This document shows, piece after piece, positions 1-5,792 of a DNA stretch of 11,098 nt. A program made the position numbers and the translations under genes. The notes under the pieces are model-generated. The model saw only the letters and a list, made by a program, of their open reading frames with translations, ran no database searches and had not been told where the DNA came from. Origin of the DNA: Polyangiaceae bacterium. Its GTDB lineage: Bacteria > Myxococcota_A > Polyangia > Polyangiales > Polyangiaceae. Every line of letters begins with the position of its first letter. Position 1 is the stretch's first letter. The DNA lies in the NCBI GenBank assembly GCA_025934595.1, contig JAICXU010000039.1, positions 1 to 11,098 on the forward strand, written 5' to 3'.

Positions 1-2
1 CG

Positions 3-959
3 ACGCACCCTGAATACCTGCTCTCACGAATTGCCTCGCTCGCCTCTACGGAAACAGAGACGTACGTGTGGGACCGCGACGATGTTCGCGAAGTCGGGCT
101 AGAGGTCGCGGCCTTCATCGGGCCCACGCCTGATCTTCCAAGACTTGAGCAGCGACTGACTGGCGCAGCCAAATTGGATGCGACCGCGATCGAGACCTTG
201 GCCAAGGAGCTCCGTGCGCTTGGTGAACAAGATCCGCCCGCCTTTGATTTGGCAGCGCCAGAACAATCCTCGGTCAAGTGGACGAAGGATCTCGAGCGCC
301 TCGAAGCGTTCGCACGCACGGCGGCAAGAGCGCCGCAGTTGAGCGAGCTTGAGATTCAGCTCTCACTCTCGTTGAAGGGAGATGGCGCAGTTGACAATCT
401 TCTCTCCGCGCTCCCCGAGAAGCACGAGTTCAAAGATCAGCTTCGCGAAAAGCTGAGCACCAAGCTCGCTCTTCTTCGAGATGAGGACGCAGTTACACTT
501 TGGGCGATGCTGCGCATGCAAGTGGACCCGACGCGCGAGGTTCACTACGAGCTCGAATCGGATGTCGTCCCCACCGGTTTCTTTGATTTTGGAACGGTTG
601 CAGACGCCAGGCAGCGAATCGCGCGATATCTTGCCGAAGTGAGGCCGGCGCTGGAGCGGCGCATGCGGGAGAAAGGTGGCGTGACTTTCCCGATGACGCC
701 CAACGGCGTAGTGACGATCCTCTCGTGGACAGACAGGCCAGATCTCGAGCGGCCATTGGACCCTGCGGAGCGGGCGACCGCGAGCGCACTCTGCAGATGG
801 TTCTCTGTCTGGACGCACGACAAAAACGAGCTCGCTAAGACGATGGGTGTTTCGAGTCCCGGCTACTTCGTCGATGGACGTGGTGCAGAGGAGGCAAAGC
901 GCGCTCGCCAGATAGGCGTGCCCCCCCCCGAAGATGCGGCCCGACCAGCTTCAACGTGA
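3..959 (+). CDS. Unrecognised protein, 5' end cut by the window edge; partner of the nuclease gene
   Basis: The frame is open to the left edge: in-frame sense codons (reading THPEYLLSRIASLAS...) precede the first available GTG at 66, so this is the C-terminal part, at least 318 residues, of a longer protein. It looks soluble and mostly helical, with charged Glu/Lys/Arg/Leu stretches and no signal peptide or membrane segment. I recognise no motif. The last codons read through nine C (three Pro codons) and stop at 959, 26 bases inside the next gene, whose product carries nuclease motifs. The overlap implies co-expression and probably a joint task, for instance as specificity or effector partner of the nuclease in a defence-type system; that role is inference. 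More A/T at third codon positions than in the lipoprotein genes to the right, judged by eye, fits an acquired island. Confidence 0.75.
   Translation, partial: THPEYLLSRIASLASTETETYVWDRDDVREVGLEVAAFIGPTPDLPRLEQRLTGAAKLDATAIETLAKELRALGEQDPPAFDLAAPEQSSVKWTKDLERLEAFARTAARAPQLSELEIQLSLSLKGDGAVDNLLSALPEKHEFKDQLREKLSTKLALLRDEDAVTLWAMLRMQVDPTREVHYELESDVVPTGFFDFGTVADARQRIARYLAEVRPALERRMREKGGVTFPMTPNGVVTILSWTDRPDLERPLDPAERATASALCRWFSVWTHDKNELAKTMGVSSPGYFVDGRGAEEAKRARQIGVPPPEDAARPAST
921..929 (+). repeat. C9 homopolymer tract at the junction of two overlapping genes
   Basis: Nine consecutive C lie 4 bases before the ATG at 934. The upstream gene reads them as three Pro codons. The downstream frame is open from 916, after a TAG at 913-915. 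With one C fewer, the upstream frame would run straight into the nuclease frame and give one fused protein. The tract could be a phase-variation switch, a slippery site or a sequencing length error. Confidence 0.85.
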
Positions 960-1611
960 ATTGGAAAAGCTCGTCCGAATCGCAGAGCGTAGACAGGTGC
1001 ACGTCGCCGGCACCATTGAGCGCGCTCTTCAGTCGTTCAAACTTGGCTTCGAAGTGGCATTTGATCCGAACGACACGGCGTCAAAAGAGCTAGGTCGACG
1101 GCGCGAGGAATTCTTCCAGCGACTTGTCATCAAGTTTCTTGTCGAGCGAGACATTCCCGCGTTCGGGACAAAGTTTGGTCGCAGTGAAGTCGACATTCAC
1201 GCAAGTGATGTCGTGGGTCCGCTCGTGATCGAAACAAAAATCATCACGGGCAACGTCAGCGAGTCAGGTTTCAACCGGTGGTTGACGCAACTCGGTAGCT
1301 ACATGGACCAGGCCAACCCATCGATTCTGCGTGGGTCGTTAGTGATCTTCAACTTTGGCGATCTGCCGATCTTCGTCTCGGTGAAATCGATGCGAGTTCG
1401 GTATCTGATTACGGTCCTGAACCTATGCACGCCGACGGCTAGCAAGCGAACGGGTCACATCGAAGTGCGCGAGTCCGCGGAACCCGGGCGTCTCGTTGAT
1501 GTTCTTCGCGTCGGCGCCCGGGAACCTCCTGCTTCAACGAAACGAACTGCCAAGAAGAAGAAGAGGGTTTCGAAAAAGACGCAGCAGCGTCCGAGGTCAC
1601 GGCGACGTTGA
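934..1611 (+). CDS. PD-(D/E)XK-type nuclease with a basic C-terminal tail
   Basis: The 225-residue product has the core of a restriction-type PD-(D/E)XK nuclease: a helix with Glu59 (RREEF), SEVDI at 84-88 supplying Asp87, VIETK at 98-102 supplying Glu100 and Lys102, and Q119-x3-Y123 (QLGSY), which resembles motif IV of RecB/Cas4-like members. Asp87, Glu100 and Lys102 would bind metal and cut DNA. Residues 202-225 are almost all Lys, Arg, Ser and Thr, a likely nonspecific nucleic-acid-binding tail. The ATG at 934 lies inside the upstream gene and has no Shine-Dalgarno sequence, only the C9 tract. Expression must come by translational coupling or as a frameshift fusion. Cytoplasmic action on DNA, possibly defence against phage or plasmids, is inferred from fold, gene pairing and the adjacent tRNA att-like site. 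The exact family is not identified. Confidence 0.75.
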   Translation: MRPDQLQRELEKLVRIAERRQVHVAGTIERALQSFKLGFEVAFDPNDTASKELGRRREEFFQRLVIKFLVERDIPAFGTKFGRSEVDIHASDVVGPLVIETKIITGNVSESGFNRWLTQLGSYMDQANPSILRGSLVIFNFGDLPIFVSVKSMRVRYLITVLNLCTPTASKRTGHIEVRESAEPGRLVDVLRVGAREPPASTKRTAKKKKRVSKKTQQRPRSRRR

Positions 1612-1780
1612 GCTTCCGCTGTGATCCTGAGTTAGCTGTTGGTCTCATCGCTCAACCATTCGGGCAAAATATCGGGCAACAGCGAGGCGACGTTCCTCAA
1701 GCGTCGTAAGGCACACAAGATGAGGCGAGGAGAAATCGTGCTAAGAACTCGTCATCAAGGCGGACAAGATTCTTGAGTGT
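1612..1780. other. Non-coding end of the putative island
   Basis: This 169-nt stretch lies between the nuclease stop and the tRNA fragment. I see no convincing gene. The octamer TCGGGCAA occurs twice, about 14 nt apart, near 1660-1680 and could be an arm-type recombinase site, which is speculative. No 5' half of a tRNA (acceptor strand plus D arm) is present, so the following tRNA piece is not a split or intron-containing gene within this window. Confidence 0.4.
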
Positions 1781-1824
<44 letters not shown>

Positions 1825-1832
1825 CTGAGTGA

Positions 1833-1864
1833 ACGCGGAACCGAGAAATCGGTTCCGCGTTTTT
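1833..1864 (+). terminator. Rho-independent terminator after the tRNA fragment
   Basis: A perfect 12-bp stem (1833-1844 with 1849-1860) closes on a GAAA tetraloop and runs into five T (1860-1864). It lies 8 nt past the discriminator base of the tRNA fragment, so it is probably the original terminator of the chromosomal tRNA gene. It insulates the genes to the right from the island. Confidence 0.93.
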
Positions 1865-1895
1865 CGTTTCTGGAACTCTTGATGGGCGGGCGCGA

Positions 1896-2066
1896 ATGAA
1901 GCGGAAACCGGCGAACCTGTATTGGCTAAGCATGCCTAGTCCTGAAGAGGACTGCTTCGTCATTGCCAGAAACTCGCGCAGTGCGGCCGTGTTCGAGGAA
2001 CAGGAGACCGGTTTCGAGTCTGGCGATGTGCGTGCGGAGCTCGACACGGCGCCTCCCGTTGCATAA
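1896..2066 (+). CDS. Small conserved-looking acidic protein, 56 residues
   Basis: An ATG at 1896 opens a 56-codon frame ending in TAA at 2066. The product begins MKRKPANLYWLSMPSPEEDC and is composed like a real globular protein: Tyr/Trp near the start, the stretch EEDCFVIARNSRSAAVFEE in the middle, then a Gly-Asp-containing acidic end (ESGDVRAEL). It has no signal peptide or membrane segment, so it should be cytoplasmic. I cannot assign a function. It starts 32 nt after the terminator, so it needs its own promoter, and it probably shares a transcript with the gene at 2138 (71-nt gap). The Shine-Dalgarno match is poor (GGCGGGCG region). It is short enough to be missed by automatic annotation; composition and absence of a better overlapping frame are the main support. 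Confidence 0.55.
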   Translation: MKRKPANLYWLSMPSPEEDCFVIARNSRSAAVFEEQETGFESGDVRAELDTAPPVA

Positions 2067-2137
2067 AGCGGCGCGGTAACAATGCAAGGGCCTGCGGCGG
2101 TCCGATAGGCGGCCCATGCTACCGTTCGAAGTGACTG

Positions 2138-2494
2138 ATGAAAGTGCGGATCAATCGCGATAGCGTGTGCGCAGGCGACGACGTCGATTCGCACGATCGA
2201 ACACTCGAGCTAGTTGCGGTTGAAACGTTCGACGCGCTCGTCGCGCGCGTCGTCGCGGAGTACGCGCTGCCGAAGATCGAAGGTGGTCGGGCGACGTGGT
2301 GTCTCGCATCGCGGTGGCCCATTGCGATCGTTGCGCAGGAATGGCTCGCGCCGCGTGTGCTCCCGCAAATTCGAAGCGTCGCGGATTGCGCGGCCGCTGA
2401 TGGCGCGTTGGAGTTGCACTTTACCTATTTGGCCCAGATCGATCCGGAGGCAGCGCTGGAGGTGCTGCGTCGGGTGCGATTTATGAGCTCGTGA
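2138..2494 (+). CDS. Uncharacterised 118-residue cytoplasmic protein
   Basis: The frame from ATG 2138 to TGA 2494 encodes MKVRINRDSVCAGDDVDSHD followed by alternating helices and strands, including KIEGGRATWCLASRWPIAIVAQEW in the middle and a C-terminal segment HFTYLAQIDPEAALEVLRRV. The strongest-looking signatures are CAGDD near residue 11 and GGRATW near residue 49. It has no signal sequence or membrane helix. I associate this pattern with small unnamed bacterial proteins but can give no function. A weak ribosome-binding site (GAAGTG) precedes the ATG by about 5 nt. It follows the 56-residue gene at 71 nt on the same strand, and both sit just outside the tRNA-bounded island. The reverse strand here holds the toxin-antitoxin operon only beyond 2610, so the two units converge across a 115-nt gap with no clear terminator. 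Confidence 0.7.
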   Translation: MKVRINRDSVCAGDDVDSHDRTLELVAVETFDALVARVVAEYALPKIEGGRATWCLASRWPIAIVAQEWLAPRVLPQIRSVADCAAADGALELHFTYLAQIDPEAALEVLRRVRFMSS

Positions 2495-2609
2495 GGGAGG
2501 CTTCATATCGGATACCGCTTGAACCAACCGTCACAAGTCTCGGCTTCGTGAGCTTGCGCGTTGGCCACCGCCGCTTCTCGCTTTTTTCACCGCATCCCTT
2601 CAAGCGTGC

Positions 2610-2915
2610 TCAGACGGACCGTCGTTTGCGCTTCGCTTCCTCGTGCTCTTTCACTTCTTCGTCCCACTGAGGGAACAGCAGAACGGAGGGGTGGACGTGC
2701 AGAGCAAGAGCGAGTCGCTTGGCTCTCTCGACACCAAGCTCGATGCGTCCTGCTTCGATGCTCGAAATCGTCGGTTGTGCGATCTCTGTAGCGGCAGCCA
2801 GCTCGGCCTGGGTCATTTCGTTGGCCTCGCGCGCTTCGCGCACCATGTCCGCGGGCGTCATGCGCACGCGCACGCGAGCCGGACGAAACATCTCCTTTTT
2901 CTTTGCTGCCGCCAT
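2610..2915 (-). CDS. XRE/HTH-type antitoxin, second gene of a toxin-first (HigBA-like) module
   Basis: The 101-residue product has a short basic N terminus and a Cro/C1-type helix-turn-helix at about 34-82: MTQAELAAATEIAQPTISSI, then an EAGRIELGVERAKRLALALHVHP-type continuation. A charged Lys/Arg tail ends it. It should bind the toxin and repress their shared promoter. ATG 2915 is chosen because a perfect AGGAGG (2923-2928) sits 7 nt upstream and the start lies 4 nt after the toxin stop. A longer frame from 2948 would overlap the toxin and ignore that ribosome-binding site. The strong site would favour antitoxin synthesis over the poorly initiated toxin, which suits a stable module. Toxin-before-antitoxin order is the HigBA arrangement; the name is not certain. 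Confidence 0.9.
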   Translation of the reverse strand: MAAAKKKEMFRPARVRVRMTPADMVREAREANEMTQAELAAATEIAQPTISSIEAGRIELGVERAKRLALALHVHPSVLLFPQWDEEVKEHEEAKRKRRSV

Positions 2916-2919
2916 GGCG

Positions 2920-3198
2920 CTACCTCCTGTAGTCGTGTGCGCTAACACGCATCACGTAGACGGTTACCGTGTCCGCTTCGACTCGATAGACAACGCGATA
3001 TTGAAGGCTGAGGCGCGAGGACCGGTAACCCTTCCATTCACCCGAAAGCGCTTCGTCATGGAACGACGAAATCGCTCGAAGGCCTGCGACGCCGGATTGC
3101 TGGACGATCGCTTTCCAAAACTCGTACGTCCGAACAATCTGGTTCGGTGCCTTGGCGAGGGCCTTTTCGACCTCGCGGGCCTCGGCAACCGACCACAT
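2920..3198 (-). CDS. RelE/ParE-superfamily toxin (probable mRNA interferase)
   Basis: The 92-residue protein has the compact layout of RelE/ParE toxins: two N-terminal helices with EVEKALAKAPNQIVRTYEFW, then His47 and Leu51-Ser-Gly-Glu-Trp, then a beta-sheet core with GYRSSRLSLQYRVVYRV (58-73) and VTVYVMRVSAHDYRR at the end. Basic and aromatic residues of these last strands (Arg62, Tyr67, Arg72, His88, Tyr90) are candidates for RNA binding and cleavage, as in RelE, YafQ and HigB. Ribosome-dependent mRNA cleavage is the family expectation; a ParE-like gyrase effect cannot be excluded. It is the first gene of the operon, 4 nt ahead of the antitoxin. No Shine-Dalgarno sequence precedes its ATG, and the promoter suggests a leaderless transcript with weak toxin translation. 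Confidence 0.9.
   Translation of the reverse strand: MWSVAEAREVEKALAKAPNQIVRTYEFWKAIVQQSGVAGLRAISSFHDEALSGEWKGYRSSRLSLQYRVVYRVEADTVTVYVMRVSAHDYRR
2923..2928 (-). promoter_or_regulatory. Perfect Shine-Dalgarno sequence for the antitoxin
   Basis: AGGAGG on the minus strand ends 7 nt before the ATG at 2915 and lies inside the last codons of the toxin gene. It fixes the antitoxin start and contrasts with the absence of any such site before the toxin. Confidence 0.85.
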
Positions 3199-3202
3199 TG
3201 CT

Positions 3203-3233
3203 AATATAGTATATTCCGATTTTGGAATGTCAA
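3203..3233 (-). promoter_or_regulatory. Toxin-antitoxin promoter with operator and leaderless start
   Basis: On the minus strand an exact TTGACA (-35, 3228-3233) is followed after 16 nt by TACTAT (-10, 3206-3211), only 7 nt before the toxin ATG at 3198. Transcription would begin at or next to the start codon. The spacer holds the inverted repeat ATTCC-6-GGAAT (3213-3217 and 3224-3228). The -10 lies in a perfect 13-nt palindrome, AATATAGTATATT (3203-3215). These are likely binding sites for the XRE antitoxin, giving autorepression. The AT-rich block stands out in a GC-rich region. Confidence 0.75.
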
Positions 3234-3515
3234 ACGGCCGCCGGGACTCGGGAGCTTCGTCACGCTTCGTGGAGAGCCCGGAGAATTGGGTCGAGAATCG
3301 ACAACGACATGATCGATGTCACGCGCTACCGCGTCAGCCAATTCGACTCGAGCGTCGGCACCCTGATAAGCGGGGAGTGAGCCCGAGAACGGTGACCACC
3401 ACGAGCACCACCGGAACGAAACGAAAGCGATCGCGACGACGAGGCGAGAAATCGTCGCCAAATCAGTCGGCGCTTCGCTGCGAGTTCTGAAAGGGCGCAT
3501 ACATAATAGTCTAGC
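3234..3515. other. Intergenic region without a convincing gene
   Basis: This region lies between the toxin-antitoxin promoter and repeat copy A. A minus-strand frame is open from an ATG near 3499 into the promoter, but its product is low-complexity in places and would end inside the toxin promoter. No start signal or family pattern supports it. It may hold decayed coding sequence. Confidence 0.4.
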
Positions 3516-3598
3516 CGCCAGAACTGGCGGAAGATGGCGCCAGAATGGCGGCGCCGCGTCTCGATAATTCGATCCTCGCAGCCGAACGCGATCTCGAG
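3516..3598. repeat. Intergenic palindromic repeat, copy A (83 nt)
   Basis: Differs from copy B (4791-4873) at only 4 of 83 positions (3534, 3560, 3566, 3578), with no gaps. It opens with a perfect hairpin, CCGCCAG-AA-CTGGCGG (3515-3530). A second imperfect one, CGCCA-GAA-TGGCG, follows, then about 40 nt of conserved non-palindromic sequence. It begins 11 nt beyond the stop codon of the Kazal-like lipoprotein gene (minus strand), so it may stabilise or end that transcript. Confidence 0.9.
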
Positions 3599-3609
3599 TC
3601 GCTGCGCGA

Positions 3610-4185
3610 CTACTCCGTGCACTCGAATCCGAAAGCGCCGGCGTCCGTTTCGACGCACCAGCATTGCGCAATGCGAGGAACGTCGTCGAGACAATCGCAG
3701 CCCGCGTCCGGCGCTTCGCATGCCGCCGGCAATTTCGTGCAATCGCCGTCGATCGAGCAATACTCGGAAGAAATCGAGCACACCTCGGAGCCGCACTGAA
3801 ATCGCCCTGGCGCCGTCGCGCAAGTCGGCGCGTACTGGCCGACCCTCTGGCCTGCGGAGCGAGCCTCGCACGCGTTCGCGTACAAGCGCCCGTCGCACGC
3901 GCACACTTCGCGTGTGGCGTCACATCCTCCGTCCCAAACGACGCACTGGCCGGGCCCGCTCGAAAAACAAGAGTAGTCGTTATTGCATCTCTCGCCGGCG
4001 TCGCAATCCGCAGCGGTGTTGCACGTCACGGTGGAGTCGCCGGGCGAACGCGAAGGGCCCGCGTCGATCACGAAACCAACGGGCTGCGAATGCGAGCAAG
4101 CCGCGGCGGCGAGAGCTGCCAGCATCGTGCTCGCGTCGCGCAGCGTTACCACGAGATCTGAATGGCCGCCGCGCGCGCGTCCCAT
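3610..4185 (-). CDS. Cys-rich secreted lipoprotein with Kazal-like module
   Basis: Counting from ATG 4185 (191 residues), a hydrophobic stretch TMLAALAAAAC ends at a lipidation cysteine, Cys30. The GTG at 4152 would give a more usual signal length (Cys at 19), so the start is uncertain. A short Asp/Gly/Ser linker leads to about 18 cysteines. Residues 88-122 follow the Kazal protease-inhibitor pattern: Cys88, then VCACDGRLYANAC (94-106) and Cys122. The flanking CNTAADCDAGERC and C-terminal CDCLDD/CWCVETDAG segments are further disulfide modules common in myxobacterial surface proteins. The protein is probably anchored in the outer membrane. Protease inhibition or a structural role is inferred. 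The upstream neighbour is an ATPase remnant with repeat copy C in between; repeat copy A follows directly. Confidence 0.8.
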   Translation of the reverse strand: MGRARGGHSDLVVTLRDASTMLAALAAAACSHSQPVGFVIDAGPSRSPGDSTVTCNTAADCDAGERCNNDYSCFSSGPGQCVVWDGGCDATREVCACDGRLYANACEARSAGQRVGQYAPTCATAPGRFQCGSEVCSISSEYCSIDGDCTKLPAACEAPDAGCDCLDDVPRIAQCWCVETDAGAFGFECTE

Positions 4186-4221
4186 CGAAAGAATCCATTC
4201 GCGTTCGCCGGTACGCGGGCG

Positions 4222-4258
4222 CGCCAGAACTGGCGGACGAGCGCGCCAGAATGGCGCG
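4222..4258. repeat. Intergenic palindromic repeat, copy C (two hairpins only)
   Basis: Contains the invariant CGCCAG-AA-CTGGCG (4222-4235) and a second hairpin, CGCGCCA-GAA-TGGCGCG (4242-4258), perfectly paired over 7 bp. The bases flanking the second hairpin differ from copies A and B yet still pair, which points to selection on structure. The 40-nt conserved flank of A and B is missing. It lies 16 nt past the stop of the ATPase-locus remnant. Confidence 0.8.
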
Positions 4259-4274
4259 TGGTGGGACGAGCCCT

Positions 4275-4698
4275 TTACAAGACGGCGAGAAGATCGCGGA
4301 GGGCGCGAAAGCTAGGCGAGCCATTGTCCGCGGGAATCATCTCGGCCGACACGGCTCGCGCGGCATCTATCTTTCGCAGACCGTCGCGCCGTGGAACATC
4401 TTCGGCAAGAGGAGCTGCAACGCGGCCTCCATCGACGGCTCTTCAATTCGTTCGCGCGGCCGCGTCGATCCCACGCGTGGCGCAGGCCGAATTGAAAGCA
4501 CTCCGATAGAAAATTGAAGACGTCGAACACGGTCGTCTTGCCGCTTCCATTCGGACCGAGGAGCGCCGTCAGCGGCGTGATGTCTTTCAGCTCGATACTT
4601 CGAAGGGCGCGGTAGTTCTGGACGTGCAGGTATTCGATACGCGCAGGCGTCGCGGCCGGAGAGGCCGTTCTCGTTTGCTCGGTCGTCGGAGATGTCAT
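4275..4698 (-). pseudogene. Deleted AAA-family ATPase gene (OLD/AAA_15-like N terminus) with foreign tail
   Basis: From ATG 4698 the first 88 residues match the start of OLD/AAA_15/AAA_21-type ATPases: IEYLHVQNYRALRSIELKDI (21-40), Walker A GPNGSGKT (48-55), then FDVFNFLSECFQFGLRHAW and ELKSR. Family members continue for several hundred residues with signature and Walker B motifs; here none follow. The original frame turns into Arg/Cys/Ser-rich nonsense and ends near 4312. From 4436 another frame, offset by one base, reads 53 sensible residues to a TAA at 4275: VDGGRVAAPLAEDV, then GLRKIDAARAVSAE and SPSFRALRDLL. The likeliest history is an internal deletion that joined the ATPase start to the end of either its own gene or a neighbouring partner. 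Such ATPases often belong to phage-defence loci. It is not expected to work. Confidence 0.8.
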
Positions 4699-4790
4699 GG
4701 GGGCCGCCCGTCACGAACGGGGCCGGCAGCCGATGATGCGCTGCGAAGGGGCATCCTTGCAAAGAAACGATTCGAGCTCGGTCGCGGACG

Positions 4791-4873
4791 CGCCAGAACT
4801 GGCGGAAGGTGGCGCCAGAATGGCGGCGCCGCGTTTCGATGATTCGATCCTCTCAGCCGAACGCGATCTCGAG
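4791..4873. repeat. Intergenic palindromic repeat, copy B (83 nt)
   Basis: Gap-free match to copy A with 4 substitutions (4809, 4835, 4841, 4853). It starts with the same CGCCAG-AA-CTGGCG hairpin. It lies 72 nt beyond the stop of the lipoprotein gene at 4946-5647 and about 90 nt upstream of the ATPase remnant, so it could act on transcripts of either gene. Confidence 0.9.
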
Positions 4874-4945
4874 GCGTGAGTCTCTTCCTGCCGGACCCGT
4901 TGTGGCGCGCGAAGGCCGGGGGTTTTCGTATTTCTGCGCCAGCGA

Positions 4946-5647
4946 TCACTGCGGAACGCAGGCGCCGATGTCGACCGAGCTGCTCGGTCCGCCATCCGGT
5001 GAGTCGAGCGTCACTCGGCCCGTAACCTTGACCAAGTTGCAGCGCTGGCCAGTCGGACACTGCTTGTTGGTCTGACAGAGTTGGTATTGGTCTGCGGGGC
5101 ATGGGCCCACTGCCGAGCCGCACTGCGCGACCACTTCGAAGCCGCCGGCGTCGTCGCCTCCGATCGTGAGCGACCCTTCGGCGCAGGTCGAGCCCGCGTG
5201 GAGCGAGTTGCCCGCGATCGGCAGGCAACACGGGAGATTCGTCGAGCATTGGTTCGGCGAAAAACAACTCCACAAGGTGTCATTCGGTCCGCCGCAGCCC
5301 GAGGCGGAGCAGGAGAAGGTGTCGCCGTAGCACGAGTTCTGAGGTGACGTGCACGGATAGAACGTCGTGTTGAAGGGGCACGAGAGCACGCCCGATTCGT
5401 CGACGGTCGAGCCCGAGTCGGTCGTGCCCGCGTCGCTCGCCGCATCACTCGACGAAGCATCGCCGCCGACGCCGCATGTGTTCGTTGCCGGATCGCACGA
5501 CAATCCGGGATTGCACGTGCCGTTCGCGAAGCACGAGCCGCCGTTGGCCCCTTGCGCTGCTCCCGAGGTCGCGGGGGCGTCGCCGACGCACGCCACGAAA
5601 GAACCGAACACCAACGCGCCAACCGTCCAGAAAAACAGCGTCCGCAT
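4946..5647 (-). CDS. Cys-rich secreted lipoprotein
   Basis: The 233-residue product starts MRTLFFWTVGALVFGSFVAC, a clear type II signal peptide with lipidation at Cys20. A Cys module follows (SCFANGTCNPGLSCDPATNTCG, about 38-59, split here as SCFANGTC and NPGLSC-x6-TCG), then an Asp/Ser/Gly linker (60-85). The body has more than 20 cysteines, including CSASGCGG and LPCCLP, and a second small module CQTNKQCPTGQRCN at 191-204. It should be lipid-anchored and held by disulfides outside the cytoplasm. The Cys-x(4,6)-Cys modules are typical of myxobacterial surface proteins of unknown role. GGAG sits very close to the ATG (TGGAGAC before 5647). Repeat copy B lies downstream. The gap to the next gene upstream (5793) is 145 nt without a visible gene. 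Confidence 0.88.
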   Translation of the reverse strand: MRTLFFWTVGALVFGSFVACVGDAPATSGAAQGANGGSCFANGTCNPGLSCDPATNTCGVGGDASSSDAASDAGTTDSGSTVDESGVLSCPFNTTFYPCTSPQNSCYGDTFSCSASGCGGPNDTLWSCFSPNQCSTNLPCCLPIAGNSLHAGSTCAEGSLTIGGDDAGGFEVVAQCGSAVGPCPADQYQLCQTNKQCPTGQRCNLVKVTGRVTLDSPDGGPSSSVDIGACVPQ

Positions 5648-5792
5648 GTCTCCACATTATCACGGTGGTTTCACGCCGACTCCACTCACATCACAAAGAA
5701 TATCAATCTCGGTGCTGCCGAGTAGCTCGAGACGCGCGGCGAACCCTTTGGTCTCTTTCAGCTGCGCGCGTAACCCCGTGTTGGGACGCGAG

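Noticed and set aside
2610..2948. Longer antitoxin start at 2948
   Set aside because: It ignores the perfect AGGAGG placed 7 nt before the ATG at 2915 and would overlap the toxin by 29 nt.
3201..3499. Minus-strand frame beginning MRPFRTRSEAP
   Set aside because: It would run through the toxin-antitoxin promoter, has no start signal and no recognisable pattern.
3534..4517. Plus-strand frame of 327 residues, very rich in Arg and Ser
   Set aside because: It is the antisense shadow of the Kazal-like lipoprotein gene and the ATPase remnant, with low-complexity composition typical of GC-rich reverse frames.
3516..4873. CRISPR-like array formed by the three palindromic repeats
   Set aside because: There are only three copies, of unequal length, separated by 600-700 nt with genes between them.
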